A stretch of 64,000 nt of DNA from Coprococcus_C hominis (GCF_020687505.1 NZ_JAJEQT010000011.1); one strand, 5' to 3'. Positions 1 to 9,485 are shown, counted from the first letter of the stretch. The notes: generated by a model from the sequence alone, not told the origin. A program made the numbers and translations.

Positions 1-267
1 GCCATTTTCTACCCAACCTGCTTGCTTCTCTTTACCTTCCGGTTGGGGATTTTCTCCCGCTCTGCCATTTTCTACCCAACCTACTTGCTTCTCGGCAACT
101 TCCGATTGGGGATTTTCTCCCGCTCTGCCATTTTCTACCCAACCTGCTTGCTTCTTCTCAGCTTCCGGTTGGGGACTTTCTCCCGTTCTGCCATTTTCTA
201 CCCAATCCACCCCAATATCCACAGAGACAAGATGCGCTCTGCGCATCTTGCTCTGATTAGCGGTCAT
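1..267 (-). CDS. Possible repeat protein, 3' end beyond the window
   Basis: I do not recognise this gene. From an ATG at 267 the minus frame stays open to the left edge (89 codons). After about 26 residues it enters a 21-residue repeat (core GWVENGRAGENPQPE, then a variable KEKQA-like tail) that matches the 63-bp DNA period exactly. An in-frame stop lies about 57 bp upstream of the ATG, so the start is here or at a nearby GTG. The opposite strand is also open, as expected for a repeat whose period is a multiple of three. It lies after the glgP terminator. It may be a coding repeat or a non-coding repeat that happens to be open; no ribosome binding site stands out. Confidence 0.3.
   Translation of the reverse strand, partial: MTANQSKMRRAHLVSVDIGVDWVENGRTGESPQPEAEKKQAGWVENGRAGENPQSEVAEKQVGWVENGRAGENPQPEGKEKQAGWVENG
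2..200. repeat. 63-bp tandem repeat, three copies plus a partial fourth
   Basis: Copies begin at 2, 65, 128 and 191 with CCATTTTCTACCCAA, exactly 63 bp apart. The fourth breaks off after about 15 bp. Copies differ mainly in the middle (around 22-40 of the unit). There are no unique spacers, so it is not a CRISPR array. Confidence 0.9.
228..250. repeat. Perfect 10-bp inverted repeat with 3-nt loop
   Basis: CAAGATGCGC, TCT, GCGCATCTTG. It lies inside the open minus frame between its start and the repeats. A second small palindrome (CCGCAT-AA-ATGCGG) lies at 276-289. No T-run follows, so it is not an evident terminator. Confidence 0.7.
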
Positions 268-337
268 CAAATGCACCGCATAAATGCGGGAGTTTTCCCA
301 CTCCACCACATTCTACCCATTCCACCCCAATGTACTC

Positions 338-369
338 CAAAAAAGGCTGCCACCAAACAGTGACAGCCC
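338..369 (-). terminator. Rho-independent terminator of glgP
   Basis: On the minus strand GGCTGTCAC and GTGGCAGCC pair across a 6-nt loop and are followed directly by a run of six T. It sits about 70 nt past the glgP stop. Confidence 0.85.
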
Positions 370-435
370 TCTCCCATATAACCGGCATATGCACGCACAG
401 CCGCTCATATATTCCTATCTATAAAATTACAAAAA

Positions 436-2877
436 TTACAATGTAACTTCTACTTTCTCAAGCTTCCAGATCTCCTGTGCATACTCTTCGATTGTTCTAT
501 CAGAAGAGAACTTACCTGCACAAGCAGTGTTGAGCATAACCATCTTAGCCCAGTTAGCCTTATCCTTGTATGCCTTATTTACACGCTTCTGTGCATCTGC
601 ATAAGAATCGAAATCCTTCAATGTGAAGTATACGTCCTTCATTACAAGAGAATCATATAAGTCACGGAACAATTCCTTATCGCCATTTGAGTAAGTGCCA
701 TCTACCAGCTGGTCAAGAACCTTCTTAACCTTTGGATTTGAATTGTAGATGTCCATTGGATAGTAACCGCCATCCTTCTCGTACTTCATTACTTCCTCAG
801 CTGAAAGTCCAAAGATAAATGCGTTCTCCTTACCAACTTCCTCTACGATCTCTACGTTTGCACCATCCATCGTACCAAGTGTAACAGCACCGTTCAACAT
901 GAACTTCATGTTACCTGTACCGGAAGCCTCACGGGAAGCTGTTGAGATCTGCTCCGATACATCTGCTGCAGCGAAGATAATCTCTGCGTTTGATACACGG
1001 TAGTTCTCGATGAATACAACTTTGATCTTGCCCTTGATAGACTTATCATTATTGATCACGTCTGCTACAGAGTTGATCAACTTAATTGTAAGCTTTGCTG
1101 TCTTGTAACCGGCAGCTGCCTTTGCACCGAAGATGAATGTTGTTGGCTCAAAATCCATATCCGGATTTGCCTTCAACTCATTGTACAGATGCATAACATG
1201 AAGGATGTTAAGCTGCTGTCTCTTGTACTCATGAAGTCTCTTAACCTGAACATCGAAGATAGAGTTCGGATCTACATCGATACCATTGTGCTCCTTGATG
1301 TACTCAGCCAGACGAACCTTATTCTTGTACTTAATGTCCATGAACTCCTTCTGAGCCTTCTTGTCTGTTGCGTACTTCTTCAGACCTTCAAGCACCGGAA
1401 GATCCGTGATCCAGCCGTCGCCGACCTTCTTTGTAGCCCAGTCAGCAAGCAATGGGTTTGCATGGAGAAGGAATCTTCTCTGTGTAATACCGTTTGTCTT
1501 GTTGTTGAACTGCTCCGGACGCATCTCGTAGAAATCACGAAGCTCACGCTTCTTCAAGATCTCTGTATGAAGTTTAGCAACACCATTTACGGAGTAAGAT
1601 CCGGCGATCGCAAGGTGTGCCATCTTAACCTGACCATCATAGAGGATAGCCATGCTGCGTACCTTATCCTGGTTGCCCGGATACATATCTTCGATCTTAA
1701 GAACGAATCTACGGTTGATCTCATCTACGATCTGATATACTCTAGGAAGAAGCTTCTGGAAGAGGTCGATTGGCCACTTCTCAAGTGCCTCAGCCATGAT
1801 TGTATGGTTTGTATATGCGCATGTTCTGCATGTGATATCCCAAGCATCATCCCACTCAAGATTCTCCTCATCAACAAGGATTCTCATAAGCTCTGCTACT
1901 GTTACAGTTGGATGTGTATCATTCAGCTGGAATGTAACCTTGTTTGGAAGATCATGGATATCTGCGTTGTTCTCCTTGAACTTCAGGATGGCTCTCTGTA
2001 CAGAAGCAGATACGAAGAAGTACTGCTGCTTCAGACGAAGCTCCTTACCTGAATAATGGTTATCGTTTGGATAAAGTACCTCAACGATGTTACGGGCAAG
2101 GTTTGCCTGCTCCACTGCGTTCTGATACTCACCCTTATCAAATGAATTAAGATTGAACTCCTGTACCGGCTCTGCATCCCAGATACGGAGTGTATTTACA
2201 ACATTATTGCCATATCCAATGATTGGAAGATCATATGGAATCGCACGAACTGCCTGATAATCCTTGTGTACGAAGTAATTCTTTCCCTCTCTGCATTCTG
2301 TCGCTACATAGCCACCGAACTTAACCTCTACTTCATACTCCGGACGCTTTACCTCAAATGGATTGCCGTTCTTCAACCAGTTATCCGGCTTCTCAATCTG
2401 ATAACCATTCTCGATTGCCTGCTTGAACATACCGTAACGATAACGGATACCACAGCCATATGCCGGGTAGTTTAATGTAGCAAGGGAATCCAGGAAACAT
2501 GCAGCCAGTCTGCCAAGACCACCATTACCAAGTGCTGCATCCGGCTCCTGATCCTCGATCACATTCAAGTCAAAGCCAAGCTCTGCCAATGCTTCCTTCA
2601 CCTGCTCATAGCATGTGAGGTTGATCATATTATTACCAAGTGCACGGCCCATAAGGAACTCCATAGACAGGTAGTAAACAGTCTTTGCATTCTTCTCCTC
2701 GTATGCCTTCTGCGTAGCGATCCAGCGATCAATGATATGATCCTTCACTGCGTAGGACACTGCCTGAAATACCTGTTCCTGTGTTGCTTCATCGATAGTC
2801 TTACGGAAAAGGTTTTTGACGTTGTTAATGACGTCCTTCTTGAAGCTTTCCTTATCGAAATCAGCCATCTTCTTCAT
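436..2877 (-). CDS. glgP: Glycogen/starch/maltodextrin phosphorylase
   Basis: Releases glucose-1-phosphate from alpha-1,4-glucans using orthophosphate and pyridoxal phosphate; a cytosolic GT35 enzyme. The 813-residue length is normal for the family. Near the C-terminus it carries EASGTGNMKFMLNG; the Lys of GNMK is the residue that binds PLP in characterised phosphorylases. The N-terminal half has DAALGNGGLGRLAACFLDSL, part of the active site. The start at 2877 is set by AAGGAGG nine bases upstream. It looks monocistronic: the next gene upstream is ileS, 364 bp away, and a terminator follows at 338-369. No other glycogen gene is in the window, so I infer a stand-alone role in storage-glucan use. 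Confidence 0.96.
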   Translation of the reverse strand: MKKMADFDKESFKKDVINNVKNLFRKTIDEATQEQVFQAVSYAVKDHIIDRWIATQKAYEEKNAKTVYYLSMEFLMGRALGNNMINLTCYEQVKEALAELGFDLNVIEDQEPDAALGNGGLGRLAACFLDSLATLNYPAYGCGIRYRYGMFKQAIENGYQIEKPDNWLKNGNPFEVKRPEYEVEVKFGGYVATECREGKNYFVHKDYQAVRAIPYDLPIIGYGNNVVNTLRIWDAEPVQEFNLNSFDKGEYQNAVEQANLARNIVEVLYPNDNHYSGKELRLKQQYFFVSASVQRAILKFKENNADIHDLPNKVTFQLNDTHPTVTVAELMRILVDEENLEWDDAWDITCRTCAYTNHTIMAEALEKWPIDLFQKLLPRVYQIVDEINRRFVLKIEDMYPGNQDKVRSMAILYDGQVKMAHLAIAGSYSVNGVAKLHTEILKKRELRDFYEMRPEQFNNKTNGITQRRFLLHANPLLADWATKKVGDGWITDLPVLEGLKKYATDKKAQKEFMDIKYKNKVRLAEYIKEHNGIDVDPNSIFDVQVKRLHEYKRQQLNILHVMHLYNELKANPDMDFEPTTFIFGAKAAAGYKTAKLTIKLINSVADVINNDKSIKGKIKVVFIENYRVSNAEIIFAAADVSEQISTASREASGTGNMKFMLNGAVTLGTMDGANVEIVEEVGKENAFIFGLSAEEVMKYEKDGGYYPMDIYNSNPKVKKVLDQLVDGTYSNGDKELFRDLYDSLVMKDVYFTLKDFDSYADAQKRVNKAYKDKANWAKMVMLNTACAGKFSSDRTIEEYAQEIWKLEKVEVTL

Positions 2878-3241
2878 AGAATTAATCCTCCTTGTTTATG
2901 TGCGTATGTGCATCCGAAAATGCCCACACTTATCTTACGTAACATGTCCATATCATCCCCGTTGCTAATCCTCTCATTACCGTTATCGTAGCTTATCCGG
3001 CAGCACACCATCATCCGGCATACAATCCTAATTCTCTACGCGATACTCTCCCGTCGCAGACATGTCATTTCAGGGCATCCCAGCCCCATTCCAACACATT
3101 CAGTGTAGCAGACATAATTACACGATACAATGAAAAATGTATTTTTCGTTACATCTGCCCATGAATGTGTGAATTAACAAAAAATTTTATACAATTTGCT
3201 TGCAAATCCTCTGTTTGATTTGCAGAACTTTACTTATTATT
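2878..3241. other. 364-bp gap between ileS and glgP
   Basis: It holds the glgP ribosome binding site (2884-2893), a hairpin at about 3200-3224 (GCAAATC/GATTTGC) after ileS without a good T-run, and a short palindrome GAAAAATGTATTTTTC near 3131. I see no gene, and no promoter I can place firmly. Confidence 0.5.
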
Positions 3242-6200
3242 TTATTTACTTACTTCCACGCCGATCGTAACTTTCTCGCCGTTGATGTTCCACTCTTTTG
3301 AGTTGTCACACGCTGCATCCATCACAAATGCATCGCCAAGTACGACTCGCTTGATCTCATCTGCGTTCTTCTCCATAACCTCTGCGATCTTCGCATTGCC
3401 GGTTACATAGACCTTGATGCGGTCTGTTACCTGGAAGTCAGAATCCTTACGCATCGTCTGGATCTTGGAGATCACCTCACGCACATAGCCTTCCTCGATC
3501 AGCTCCGGTGTCAGGGTTGTGTCGATAACAACCGTTACATAGTTATCGCCCTCTGTCACATATCCGTCCATCTTCGCTACTTCGATCAGCAGATCTTCCT
3601 CAGCGAGTGCAATCTCTGTATCATCGGCTGTGAACTTGATCACACCGTCTGCCTTGAGCTCGCTCATCGCTTTGTTGCCATCGACATTTGCAAGGTACTC
3701 CTTGATTGCATTCAGATGCTTGCCATACTTTGGTCCGACTGTACGAAGCTGTGGCTTGAACGAGTATGCGGTAAATGCAGACAGGTCTTCCTTGAACTCT
3801 ACATTCTTCACATTCAGCTCGTCACGCAGGATATCTACGAAATAATCATCCAGTGTCTTTGCAGCCTTGATGTACATATTTGCAATCGGCTGACGGGACT
3901 TGATGTTCGCAGTATTTCTTGCGGCACGACCAAATACAACGACCTTCAGTACTTCATCCATGCTTGCTTCAAGCTCCGGATCGATCATGGACTCATTTAC
4001 CTCCGGGAAGTCACACAGGTGGATAGATTCCGGTGCATTCTTATCTACCGTGCGAACTAAGTTCTGATAGATATCCTCTGTCAAAAACGGAATCATCGGT
4101 GCTGCAGCCTTGCAGAGTGTCACAAGTGCTGTATACAGTGTCATGTACGCATTGATCTTATCCTGTGGCATATCCTTTGCCCAGTAACGCTCACGACAAC
4201 GTCTGACATACCAGTTACTCATATCATCGACAAACTCAGCAAGTGCCTTGGTTGCCTCCGGAATACGGTAGTTGCCCAGATTATCATCTACGGACTTCAC
4301 CATAGAATTAAGCTTGGAGAGCAGCCACTTGTCCATCACGGACAGCTTGTCATACTCCAATGTATACTTCGTTGGATCAAACTCGTCAATATTTGCATAC
4401 AGTACATAGAATGCATATGTGTTCCAGAGCGTACCCATGAACTTTCTCTGGCCTTCGACCACTGCATCCTCATGGAAGCGGTTTGGAAGCCAAGGTGCGG
4501 AGTTGCTGTAGAAGTACCAGCGGATTGCATCTGCGCCGTATTTGTTCAGGGCATCCATCGGATCAACCGCGTTACCCTTGGACTTACTCATCTTCTGTCC
4601 GTCCTTATCCTGTACGTGACCAAGCACGATAACATTCTTGTAAGGCGCCTTGTCAAAGAGCAATGTGGAGATTGCCATCAGGGAATAGAACCATCCTCTT
4701 GTCTGGTCAACCGCCTCACTGATGAAGTCAGCCGGGAAGTTGTCCTCGAAGATATCCTGATTCTCAAACGGATAATGCCACTGTGCAAATGGCATCGCAC
4801 CGGAATCGAACCAGCAGTCGATAACCTCCGGCACACGCTTCATCTCGCCGCCACAGTCCGGACACTTGATCGTCACTGCATCAATGTATGGACGATGCAG
4901 CTCGATATCATCCGGGCAGTTGTCGCTCATGGATTTCAGTTCCTCGATCGAACCGATCGCGTGACGCTTGCCACACGAGCACTCCCAGATATTCAGTGGA
5001 GTTCCCCAGTAACGGTTACGGGACAGCCCCCAGTCCTGAACATTTTCCAGCCATGCGCCGAAACGTCCCTTACCGATACCTTCCGGAATCCAGTTTACGG
5101 TGTTATTATTCTTCACCAGTCTGTCCTTCACTGCGGACATCTTGATGAACCATGTATCTCTTGCATAGTAGATAAGCGGTGTGTCACATCTCCAGCAGTG
5201 TGGATACTCATGCTCAAACTTCGGAGCGTCGAACAGAAGTCCTGCCTTCTCCAGATCAACGAGTACCGGCTTATCTGCATCCTTTACGAACAATCCTGCG
5301 TAAGGTGTTTCCTTTGTCATATCACCCTTGCCATCGACAAACTGAACGAATGGAAGGTCGTATTTTCTTCCGACGTTTGCATCGTCCTCACCAAATGCCG
5401 GTGCGATATGAACGATACCGGTACCATCGGACATCGTTACATAGGAATCGCATGTAATGTAATGTCCTTTCTGTGGAAGCTTTGCCACATACGCCTTTGT
5501 GCACTCAAAAAGCGGCTCGTATTCCTTGCCCTCTAATTCCTTACCCTTGTAGGTCTCAAGGATTTCATATGCAGGTGTTCCCTCTGTAATCTTCTCTTCC
5601 TTGACAAGCTTCTCTGCCATGCCGCCAAGTACCTTGTCAAGCAGAGCCTCTGCCATGTAGTAAGTATAGCCGTCTGCTGCCTTTACCTTGCAGTAGTTCT
5701 CATCCGGATTCACACAGAGTGCCACATTACTTGGAAGTGTCCAAGGTGTTGTCGTCCATGCAAGGAAATACGCATCCTCGCCGATTACCTTGAAACGTAC
5801 CACAGCGGAACGTTCCTTGACTGTCTTATAGCCCTGTGCTACCTCATGTGACGAAAGCGGTGTTCCACAACGTGGACAATAAGGCACGATCTTGAATCCC
5901 TTGTAGAGAAGTCCGTCGTCCCAGATCTTCTTCAATGCCCACCATTCGGACTCGATAAATGTATTGTGATATGTGACATACGGATTATCCATATCTGCCC
6001 AGAATCCTACCTTGTTGGAGAATTCTTCCCACATACCTTTGTATTTCCATACGGACTCTTTACATTTGCGGATAAACGGATCTAAGCCATACGCCTCGAT
6101 CTGCTCCTTGCCATCGATACCAAGCTCCTTCTCGATTTCAAGCTCAACCGGAAGACCATGTGTATCCCATCCAGCCTTACGAATGATCTTATGTCCCTTC

Positions 6201-6421
6201 ATTGTCTGATAACGTGGAATCATATCCTTGATCACACGTGTCAGCACATGGCCGATATGCGGCTTGCCGTTTGCAGTTGGAGGGCCGTCATAAAATGTAT
6301 AAGTCGGCAGGTCTTTCTTCTCTTCGATACTCTTCTCGAAGATCTCGTTCTCTTTCCAGAACTTGAGTACTTTTTCTTCCCGGCTGGTGAAGTCCAGCTT
6401 TGTAGAAACCTTTTCGTACAT
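3242..6421 (-). CDS. ileS: Isoleucyl-tRNA synthetase
   Basis: Charges tRNA-Ile with isoleucine and edits valine; class I synthetase. The HIGH signature is in GKPHIGHVLTRVIKD near residue 58, and the second signature in DGQKMSKSKGN. The editing-domain region carries FVQFVDGKGDMTKETPYAG. At 1059 residues it is longer than the common bacterial type, and the CPRCGTPLSSHEVAQGYK stretch resembles the second, eukaryote-like IleRS class, whose bacterial members are often mupirocin tolerant; that assignment is an inference. A modest AAAGGA lies upstream of the ATG. I searched the roughly 290 bp upstream for a T-box and saw none. No terminator with a clear T-run follows. Confidence 0.96.
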   Translation of the reverse strand: MYEKVSTKLDFTSREEKVLKFWKENEIFEKSIEEKKDLPTYTFYDGPPTANGKPHIGHVLTRVIKDMIPRYQTMKGHKIIRKAGWDTHGLPVELEIEKELGIDGKEQIEAYGLDPFIRKCKESVWKYKGMWEEFSNKVGFWADMDNPYVTYHNTFIESEWWALKKIWDDGLLYKGFKIVPYCPRCGTPLSSHEVAQGYKTVKERSAVVRFKVIGEDAYFLAWTTTPWTLPSNVALCVNPDENYCKVKAADGYTYYMAEALLDKVLGGMAEKLVKEEKITEGTPAYEILETYKGKELEGKEYEPLFECTKAYVAKLPQKGHYITCDSYVTMSDGTGIVHIAPAFGEDDANVGRKYDLPFVQFVDGKGDMTKETPYAGLFVKDADKPVLVDLEKAGLLFDAPKFEHEYPHCWRCDTPLIYYARDTWFIKMSAVKDRLVKNNNTVNWIPEGIGKGRFGAWLENVQDWGLSRNRYWGTPLNIWECSCGKRHAIGSIEELKSMSDNCPDDIELHRPYIDAVTIKCPDCGGEMKRVPEVIDCWFDSGAMPFAQWHYPFENQDIFEDNFPADFISEAVDQTRGWFYSLMAISTLLFDKAPYKNVIVLGHVQDKDGQKMSKSKGNAVDPMDALNKYGADAIRWYFYSNSAPWLPNRFHEDAVVEGQRKFMGTLWNTYAFYVLYANIDEFDPTKYTLEYDKLSVMDKWLLSKLNSMVKSVDDNLGNYRIPEATKALAEFVDDMSNWYVRRCRERYWAKDMPQDKINAYMTLYTALVTLCKAAAPMIPFLTEDIYQNLVRTVDKNAPESIHLCDFPEVNESMIDPELEASMDEVLKVVVFGRAARNTANIKSRQPIANMYIKAAKTLDDYFVDILRDELNVKNVEFKEDLSAFTAYSFKPQLRTVGPKYGKHLNAIKEYLANVDGNKAMSELKADGVIKFTADDTEIALAEEDLLIEVAKMDGYVTEGDNYVTVVIDTTLTPELIEEGYVREVISKIQTMRKDSDFQVTDRIKVYVTGNAKIAEVMEKNADEIKRVVLGDAFVMDAACDNSKEWNINGEKVTIGVEVSK

Positions 6422-6641
6422 ACTTCTATATTTCCTTTCTTATTATGTTTGATTTTCATGCATATCTGTATCTGTCATAAAAATAGATTTCCGTCTGATT
6501 CACAGACCTATCCAAGTTTTCAGTATAACGCATAACCCAAGGAAATGTCAATAAAACCCTGCCATGTCACTTTCGCCAGTTATAAATATATTTTGTTATC
6601 CATTCCGTGAAAACTTGCTCCTTCATTTTTGTAAAAAGGAA

Positions 6642-6670
6642 ATGACATACGACTGTAATTTTGGTATAAT
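6642..6670 (+). promoter_or_regulatory. Sigma-A-type promoter for the Gfo/Idh/MocA gene
   Basis: -35 ATGACA (6642-6647), 17-bp spacer, extended -10 TGG-TATAAT (hexamer 6665-6670). The ribosome binding site GGAAGGAG follows at 6697-6704. Confidence 0.85.
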
Positions 6671-6710
6671 AGACGCAGATTGTCAAAAGCTGACACGGAA
6701 GGAGTTTCAT

Positions 6711-7691
6711 ATGATTAATTTTAAAGTTGGAATTATGGGTGCCGGAAAGATTGCCGGTGTGATTGCAGATACACTCAGAGATTTAGATGCATTTGAAGCA
6801 TATGCCATTGCATCCCGTGATACAGAGAAAGCAGAAGCTTTTGCCAAAGAGCATGGTGTTACAAAATATTATGGTTCTTATGAGGAACTAGTGGCAGATC
6901 CGGATGTCGAACTCATCTACATCGCAACCCCGCATTCCCATCACGCAGAACATGCAAAGCTTTGTTTAAATGCCGGAAAGCCGGTGCTTGTCGAGAAAGC
7001 ATTTTCTTATAATGCAGCTACTACCGAAGAAGTCCTGAAGCTTGCCAGAGAGAAGAATCTGTTCTGCGGCGAAGCAATGTGGATCCGTTTCATGCCGATG
7101 TACCGTCTGATGGCAGAGTACATCCAGAAGGGTGCAATCGGGCGTGTCAATAATATCACCTGTTCCCTTGGCTACTCTCTTCTGAAGGAAGAACGACTGA
7201 CCAAGCCGGAGCTTGCCGGTGGTGCACTGCTTGATCTTGGTGTATATCCGCTCAATCTGATCTCCATGATCTATGGCAGCGAACCTCCGATGATCGGTTC
7301 TACCTGTGCCAAGCTTGACACAGGCGTGGATGCGCAGGAAGCATTGCAGATTTCATACAAAGGTGGCAGATGTGCAAACGCATTTGTCACAATGATGTAC
7401 CAGCCTGACAACAATGCAAAAATCTATGGTGACCGCGGATATATCGAGATTGACAACATCAACTGTCCGGAGACATTCCGTATTTACAATCAGGATCACA
7501 AGCTTGTGCTTGAGACAAAGAAACCGGACAAGCAGACAACCGGTTATGAATTCGAGTTTATCGCTGCCAGAGATGCCATCATCGTTGGTCAGACCGAATG
7601 CCCGGAGATGCCGCATGCAGAGACACTCCGCATCATGCAGATCTGCGACTCACTGAGAAATACATGGCAGATCAAATATCCGATGGAATAA
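6711..7691 (+). CDS. Gfo/Idh/MocA-family oxidoreductase
   Basis: NAD(P)-dependent sugar or cyclitol dehydrogenase family; the substrate cannot be told. The N-terminal Rossmann fold shows VGIMGAGKIAGVIADTL, followed by the family pattern EKPVLVEK-like GKPVLVEKAF (residues about 92-101), whose Lys is the usual catalytic residue. The C-terminal half is the substrate-binding alpha/beta domain. The frame is open further upstream, but the start at 6711 is chosen because GGAAGGAG precedes it and the protein then begins directly with the beta strand of the nucleotide fold (326 residues, the usual length). It is the only plus-strand protein gene of the left arm and is bounded by its own promoter and a terminator. 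Confidence 0.9.
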   Translation: MINFKVGIMGAGKIAGVIADTLRDLDAFEAYAIASRDTEKAEAFAKEHGVTKYYGSYEELVADPDVELIYIATPHSHHAEHAKLCLNAGKPVLVEKAFSYNAATTEEVLKLAREKNLFCGEAMWIRFMPMYRLMAEYIQKGAIGRVNNITCSLGYSLLKEERLTKPELAGGALLDLGVYPLNLISMIYGSEPPMIGSTCAKLDTGVDAQEALQISYKGGRCANAFVTMMYQPDNNAKIYGDRGYIEIDNINCPETFRIYNQDHKLVLETKKPDKQTTGYEFEFIAARDAIIVGQTECPEMPHAETLRIMQICDSLRNTWQIKYPME

Positions 7692-7733
7692 TCATTTCCG
7701 TTAGTAACGCACGCTGCCAGGCGCACATTTAAC

Positions 7734-7776
7734 AAACACCGGACAGAGAGAACGCTTCTCCTTGTCCGGTGTTTTA
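7734..7776 (+). terminator. Strong terminator after the oxidoreductase
   Basis: Twelve-base stem AAACACCGGACA / TGTCCGGTGTTT (7734-7745 with 7763-7774) followed by T residues. The A-run on the left means it may also stop minus-strand transcripts from the LytTR gene. Confidence 0.9.
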
Positions 7777-7804
7777 ATTTCCATTCATATATATGTTTGC
7801 CGGT

Positions 7805-8623
7805 TCATTCAAAAAACATACAACGATTCTGTCTCCGCTGCCATAACTCCTGCATCGTCGGAAACTGTTCATGCAGCGACCTCACATACGTCGATCCAAT
7901 TGCAATCTGATCCGAATTGCACATCGTAATAACGCGGTTTGTATAATCAATATTGCGTACATAGTTTGCATTAATGATTCCACTGCGGGAACATTGCAGG
8001 AAATACCATACATCGGCAGCCTCCAGAAGCTGTTGCAGGGTAACATATCTCACAGGATATTTCCCACCATTATTCAGACAGACCTCCATCGATCGGTTAG
8101 ATGCCAGTATATGACTGACCTTGGCACATTGGATCGGGTATATCACATTCTGGTTCTGGATATACAGCATGCGTGCCTCTATTTTATCCTGCCGCAGCAT
8201 CGGACATGTGTGCGGACTCGTGCACCAGAGTTCCTCCAGAGCCTGTACAAGTGTTTCACACAACCGATGTTCGAGCGACAAAGTATCAATTACCGCAAAA
8301 CAACACAGTACCCGATCACAATAACCATTCGGATCTTCCACGTCAGATATCAATATCATAGGCGTATCCCGATAACGCTTCAACCTGCGCGCGGACTCCA
8401 TAAACCGGTATGCATCTACAATATTCTGGTGAAACTGCTCCTCCGCTGGCCCGCACACCATTACATCAACCTGATGCTCTACAATAATCTTATAGGCCGC
8501 ACTATAATTTCTGACAATCTTCACAGAATATTCCAGCGCTAACTGACTTACAACCATACGACTACGTTCTAATATCTCTTCATCCCCCATGACAAACAAC
8601 ACAATTTTTCTTTCCCTCAACAC
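7805..8623 (-). CDS. LytTR-type regulator with degenerate receiver domain
   Basis: Predicted cytosolic DNA-binding regulator. Residues about 150-255 match a LytTR domain, with the characteristic FLQCSRSGIINANYVRNID. Residues about 5-130 look like a receiver fold, but where the phospho-acceptor Asp is expected after the third strand the sequence reads VDVMVCGP, with no suitable Asp, so phosphorylation looks lost. It begins with GTG at 8623 behind GGGGGAG; no better ATG exists upstream. A terminator separates it from aroD, and no histidine kinase gene is adjacent. Targets are unknown. It could answer to a ligand or to partner proteins. Confidence 0.75.
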   Translation of the reverse strand: MLRERKIVLFVMGDEEILERSRMVVSQLALEYSVKIVRNYSAAYKIIVEHQVDVMVCGPAEEQFHQNIVDAYRFMESARRLKRYRDTPMILISDVEDPNGYCDRVLCCFAVIDTLSLEHRLCETLVQALEELWCTSPHTCPMLRQDKIEARMLYIQNQNVIYPIQCAKVSHILASNRSMEVCLNNGGKYPVRYVTLQQLLEAADVWYFLQCSRSGIINANYVRNIDYTNRVITMCNSDQIAIGSTYVRSLHEQFPTMQELWQRRQNRCMFFE

Positions 8624-8642
8624 ATTCTCCCCCTCGTAAATA

Positions 8643-8678
8643 AAAAGCAGAAAAACCTCCTCCTGTCTTTCTGCTTTC
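8643..8678 (-). terminator. Terminator of the ptb-buk-aroD operon
   Basis: On the minus strand AAAGCAGAAA pairs with TTTCTGCTTT and runs into TTTTTA. It lies 10 nt after the aroD stop. Confidence 0.85.
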
Positions 8679-8685
8679 TTGTCCC

Positions 8686-9468
8686 CTAGTTACAATATTT
8701 CTCTATCAATGTAAGTGCTTCGTCCATCTTGTCAACCGGAATCTGCCCGGGTGCCGATGCCTCCGCAAAGCTTGCAAATGTGATTGCACTGCCGAACACC
8801 TGACCGCTGATCCGGCTGATTGCCCCCATCTTCCCCATCGACATCGTGACAACCGGTACCTCTGCATACGCTTCCTGCATCATAGCCGTTGCAGCAAGCA
8901 GATTCACCACATGCATTTTATTCTCCGGCATCACAGCAATCTTTGCAACATCCGCGCCAAGATCCTGCATACTGCGCAGCCGGTTCACGATCGTGGATGC
9001 ATCCGGTGTGGTCTGGAAATCATGATTTGACATGATGATCTTTACCCCTTTTTCCTTTGCGATCCCGATCATTTCCTCTGCCTGCTCTGCCCCGGAGAAT
9101 AATTCGATGTCTACCATATCCGCCAGATGCCCTTCGATCACGTGCCGGTTGATCTCGTAGATCGTCGGCGTGGTAAAGGCAAGCTTCTCGCCGCCCTCCG
9201 CTTCACTCCGGATCGTAAATAACAACACTTTTTCTGGCAGAATCTCTGCTACCTTCGCAAGCAATCTATCTAACACTTCATAGTCAGGCAAAATATCCAG
9301 ATAATCGCCACGAAGCTCCACCATATCAATGGCAGAGCTTCTCTGTGACTGTCTTATCTGATCCGCCTGCGCTATGATCTCCTCCGCCGACCGTCCGACC
9401 AGCGGCACACAGATCTTCGGCCGGTCAAAGCCGATGATACAATGTTTGATCTTACAATAACGAATCAT
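8686..9468 (-). CDS. aroD: Type I 3-dehydroquinate dehydratase
   Basis: Third step of the shikimate pathway, dehydrating 3-dehydroquinate to 3-dehydroshikimate through a Schiff base. Family signatures are PKICVPLVGRS near the N-terminus, IDMVELRGDYL, the catalytic His in IMSNHDFQTTP, the Schiff-base Lys in DVAKIAVMP, and MSMGKMGAISR near the C-terminus. Its 260 residues are standard. GAGG lies upstream of the ATG. It is the last gene of a tight minus-strand operon (17-nt gap to the preceding gene) with phosphotransbutyrylase and butyrate kinase. No other shikimate gene is in the window, so the linkage to butyrate genes is unexplained. Confidence 0.93.
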   Translation of the reverse strand: MIRYCKIKHCIIGFDRPKICVPLVGRSAEEIIAQADQIRQSQRSSAIDMVELRGDYLDILPDYEVLDRLLAKVAEILPEKVLLFTIRSEAEGGEKLAFTTPTIYEINRHVIEGHLADMVDIELFSGAEQAEEMIGIAKEKGVKIIMSNHDFQTTPDASTIVNRLRSMQDLGADVAKIAVMPENKMHVVNLLAATAMMQEAYAEVPVVTMSMGKMGAISRISGQVFGSAITFASFAEASAPGQIPVDKMDEALTLIEKYCN

Positions 9469-9485
9469 ATAATTTTCCTCTATTT

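Noticed and set aside
2..200. CRISPR array
   Set aside because: Units are 63 bp, contiguous and without unique spacers; no cas genes in the window.
1189..2052. 287-codon plus-strand open frame inside glgP
   Set aside because: Antisense to a full, well-conserved gene; no ribosome binding site and no recognisable protein features.
4472..5536. 354-codon plus-strand open frame inside ileS
   Set aside because: Shadow of the synthetase gene; composition is Cys/His/Arg-rich, as expected of an antisense frame.
6564..6710. N-terminal extension of the Gfo/Idh/MocA protein
   Set aside because: It contains the promoter and ribosome binding site of the gene; the Rossmann fold begins right after the ATG at 6711.
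6422..6710. T-box leader for ileS
   Set aside because: No AGGGTGG-type core or specifier-like stem is visible; the leaders of serS (57613-57706) and argS (62986-63016) were also read without finding one.
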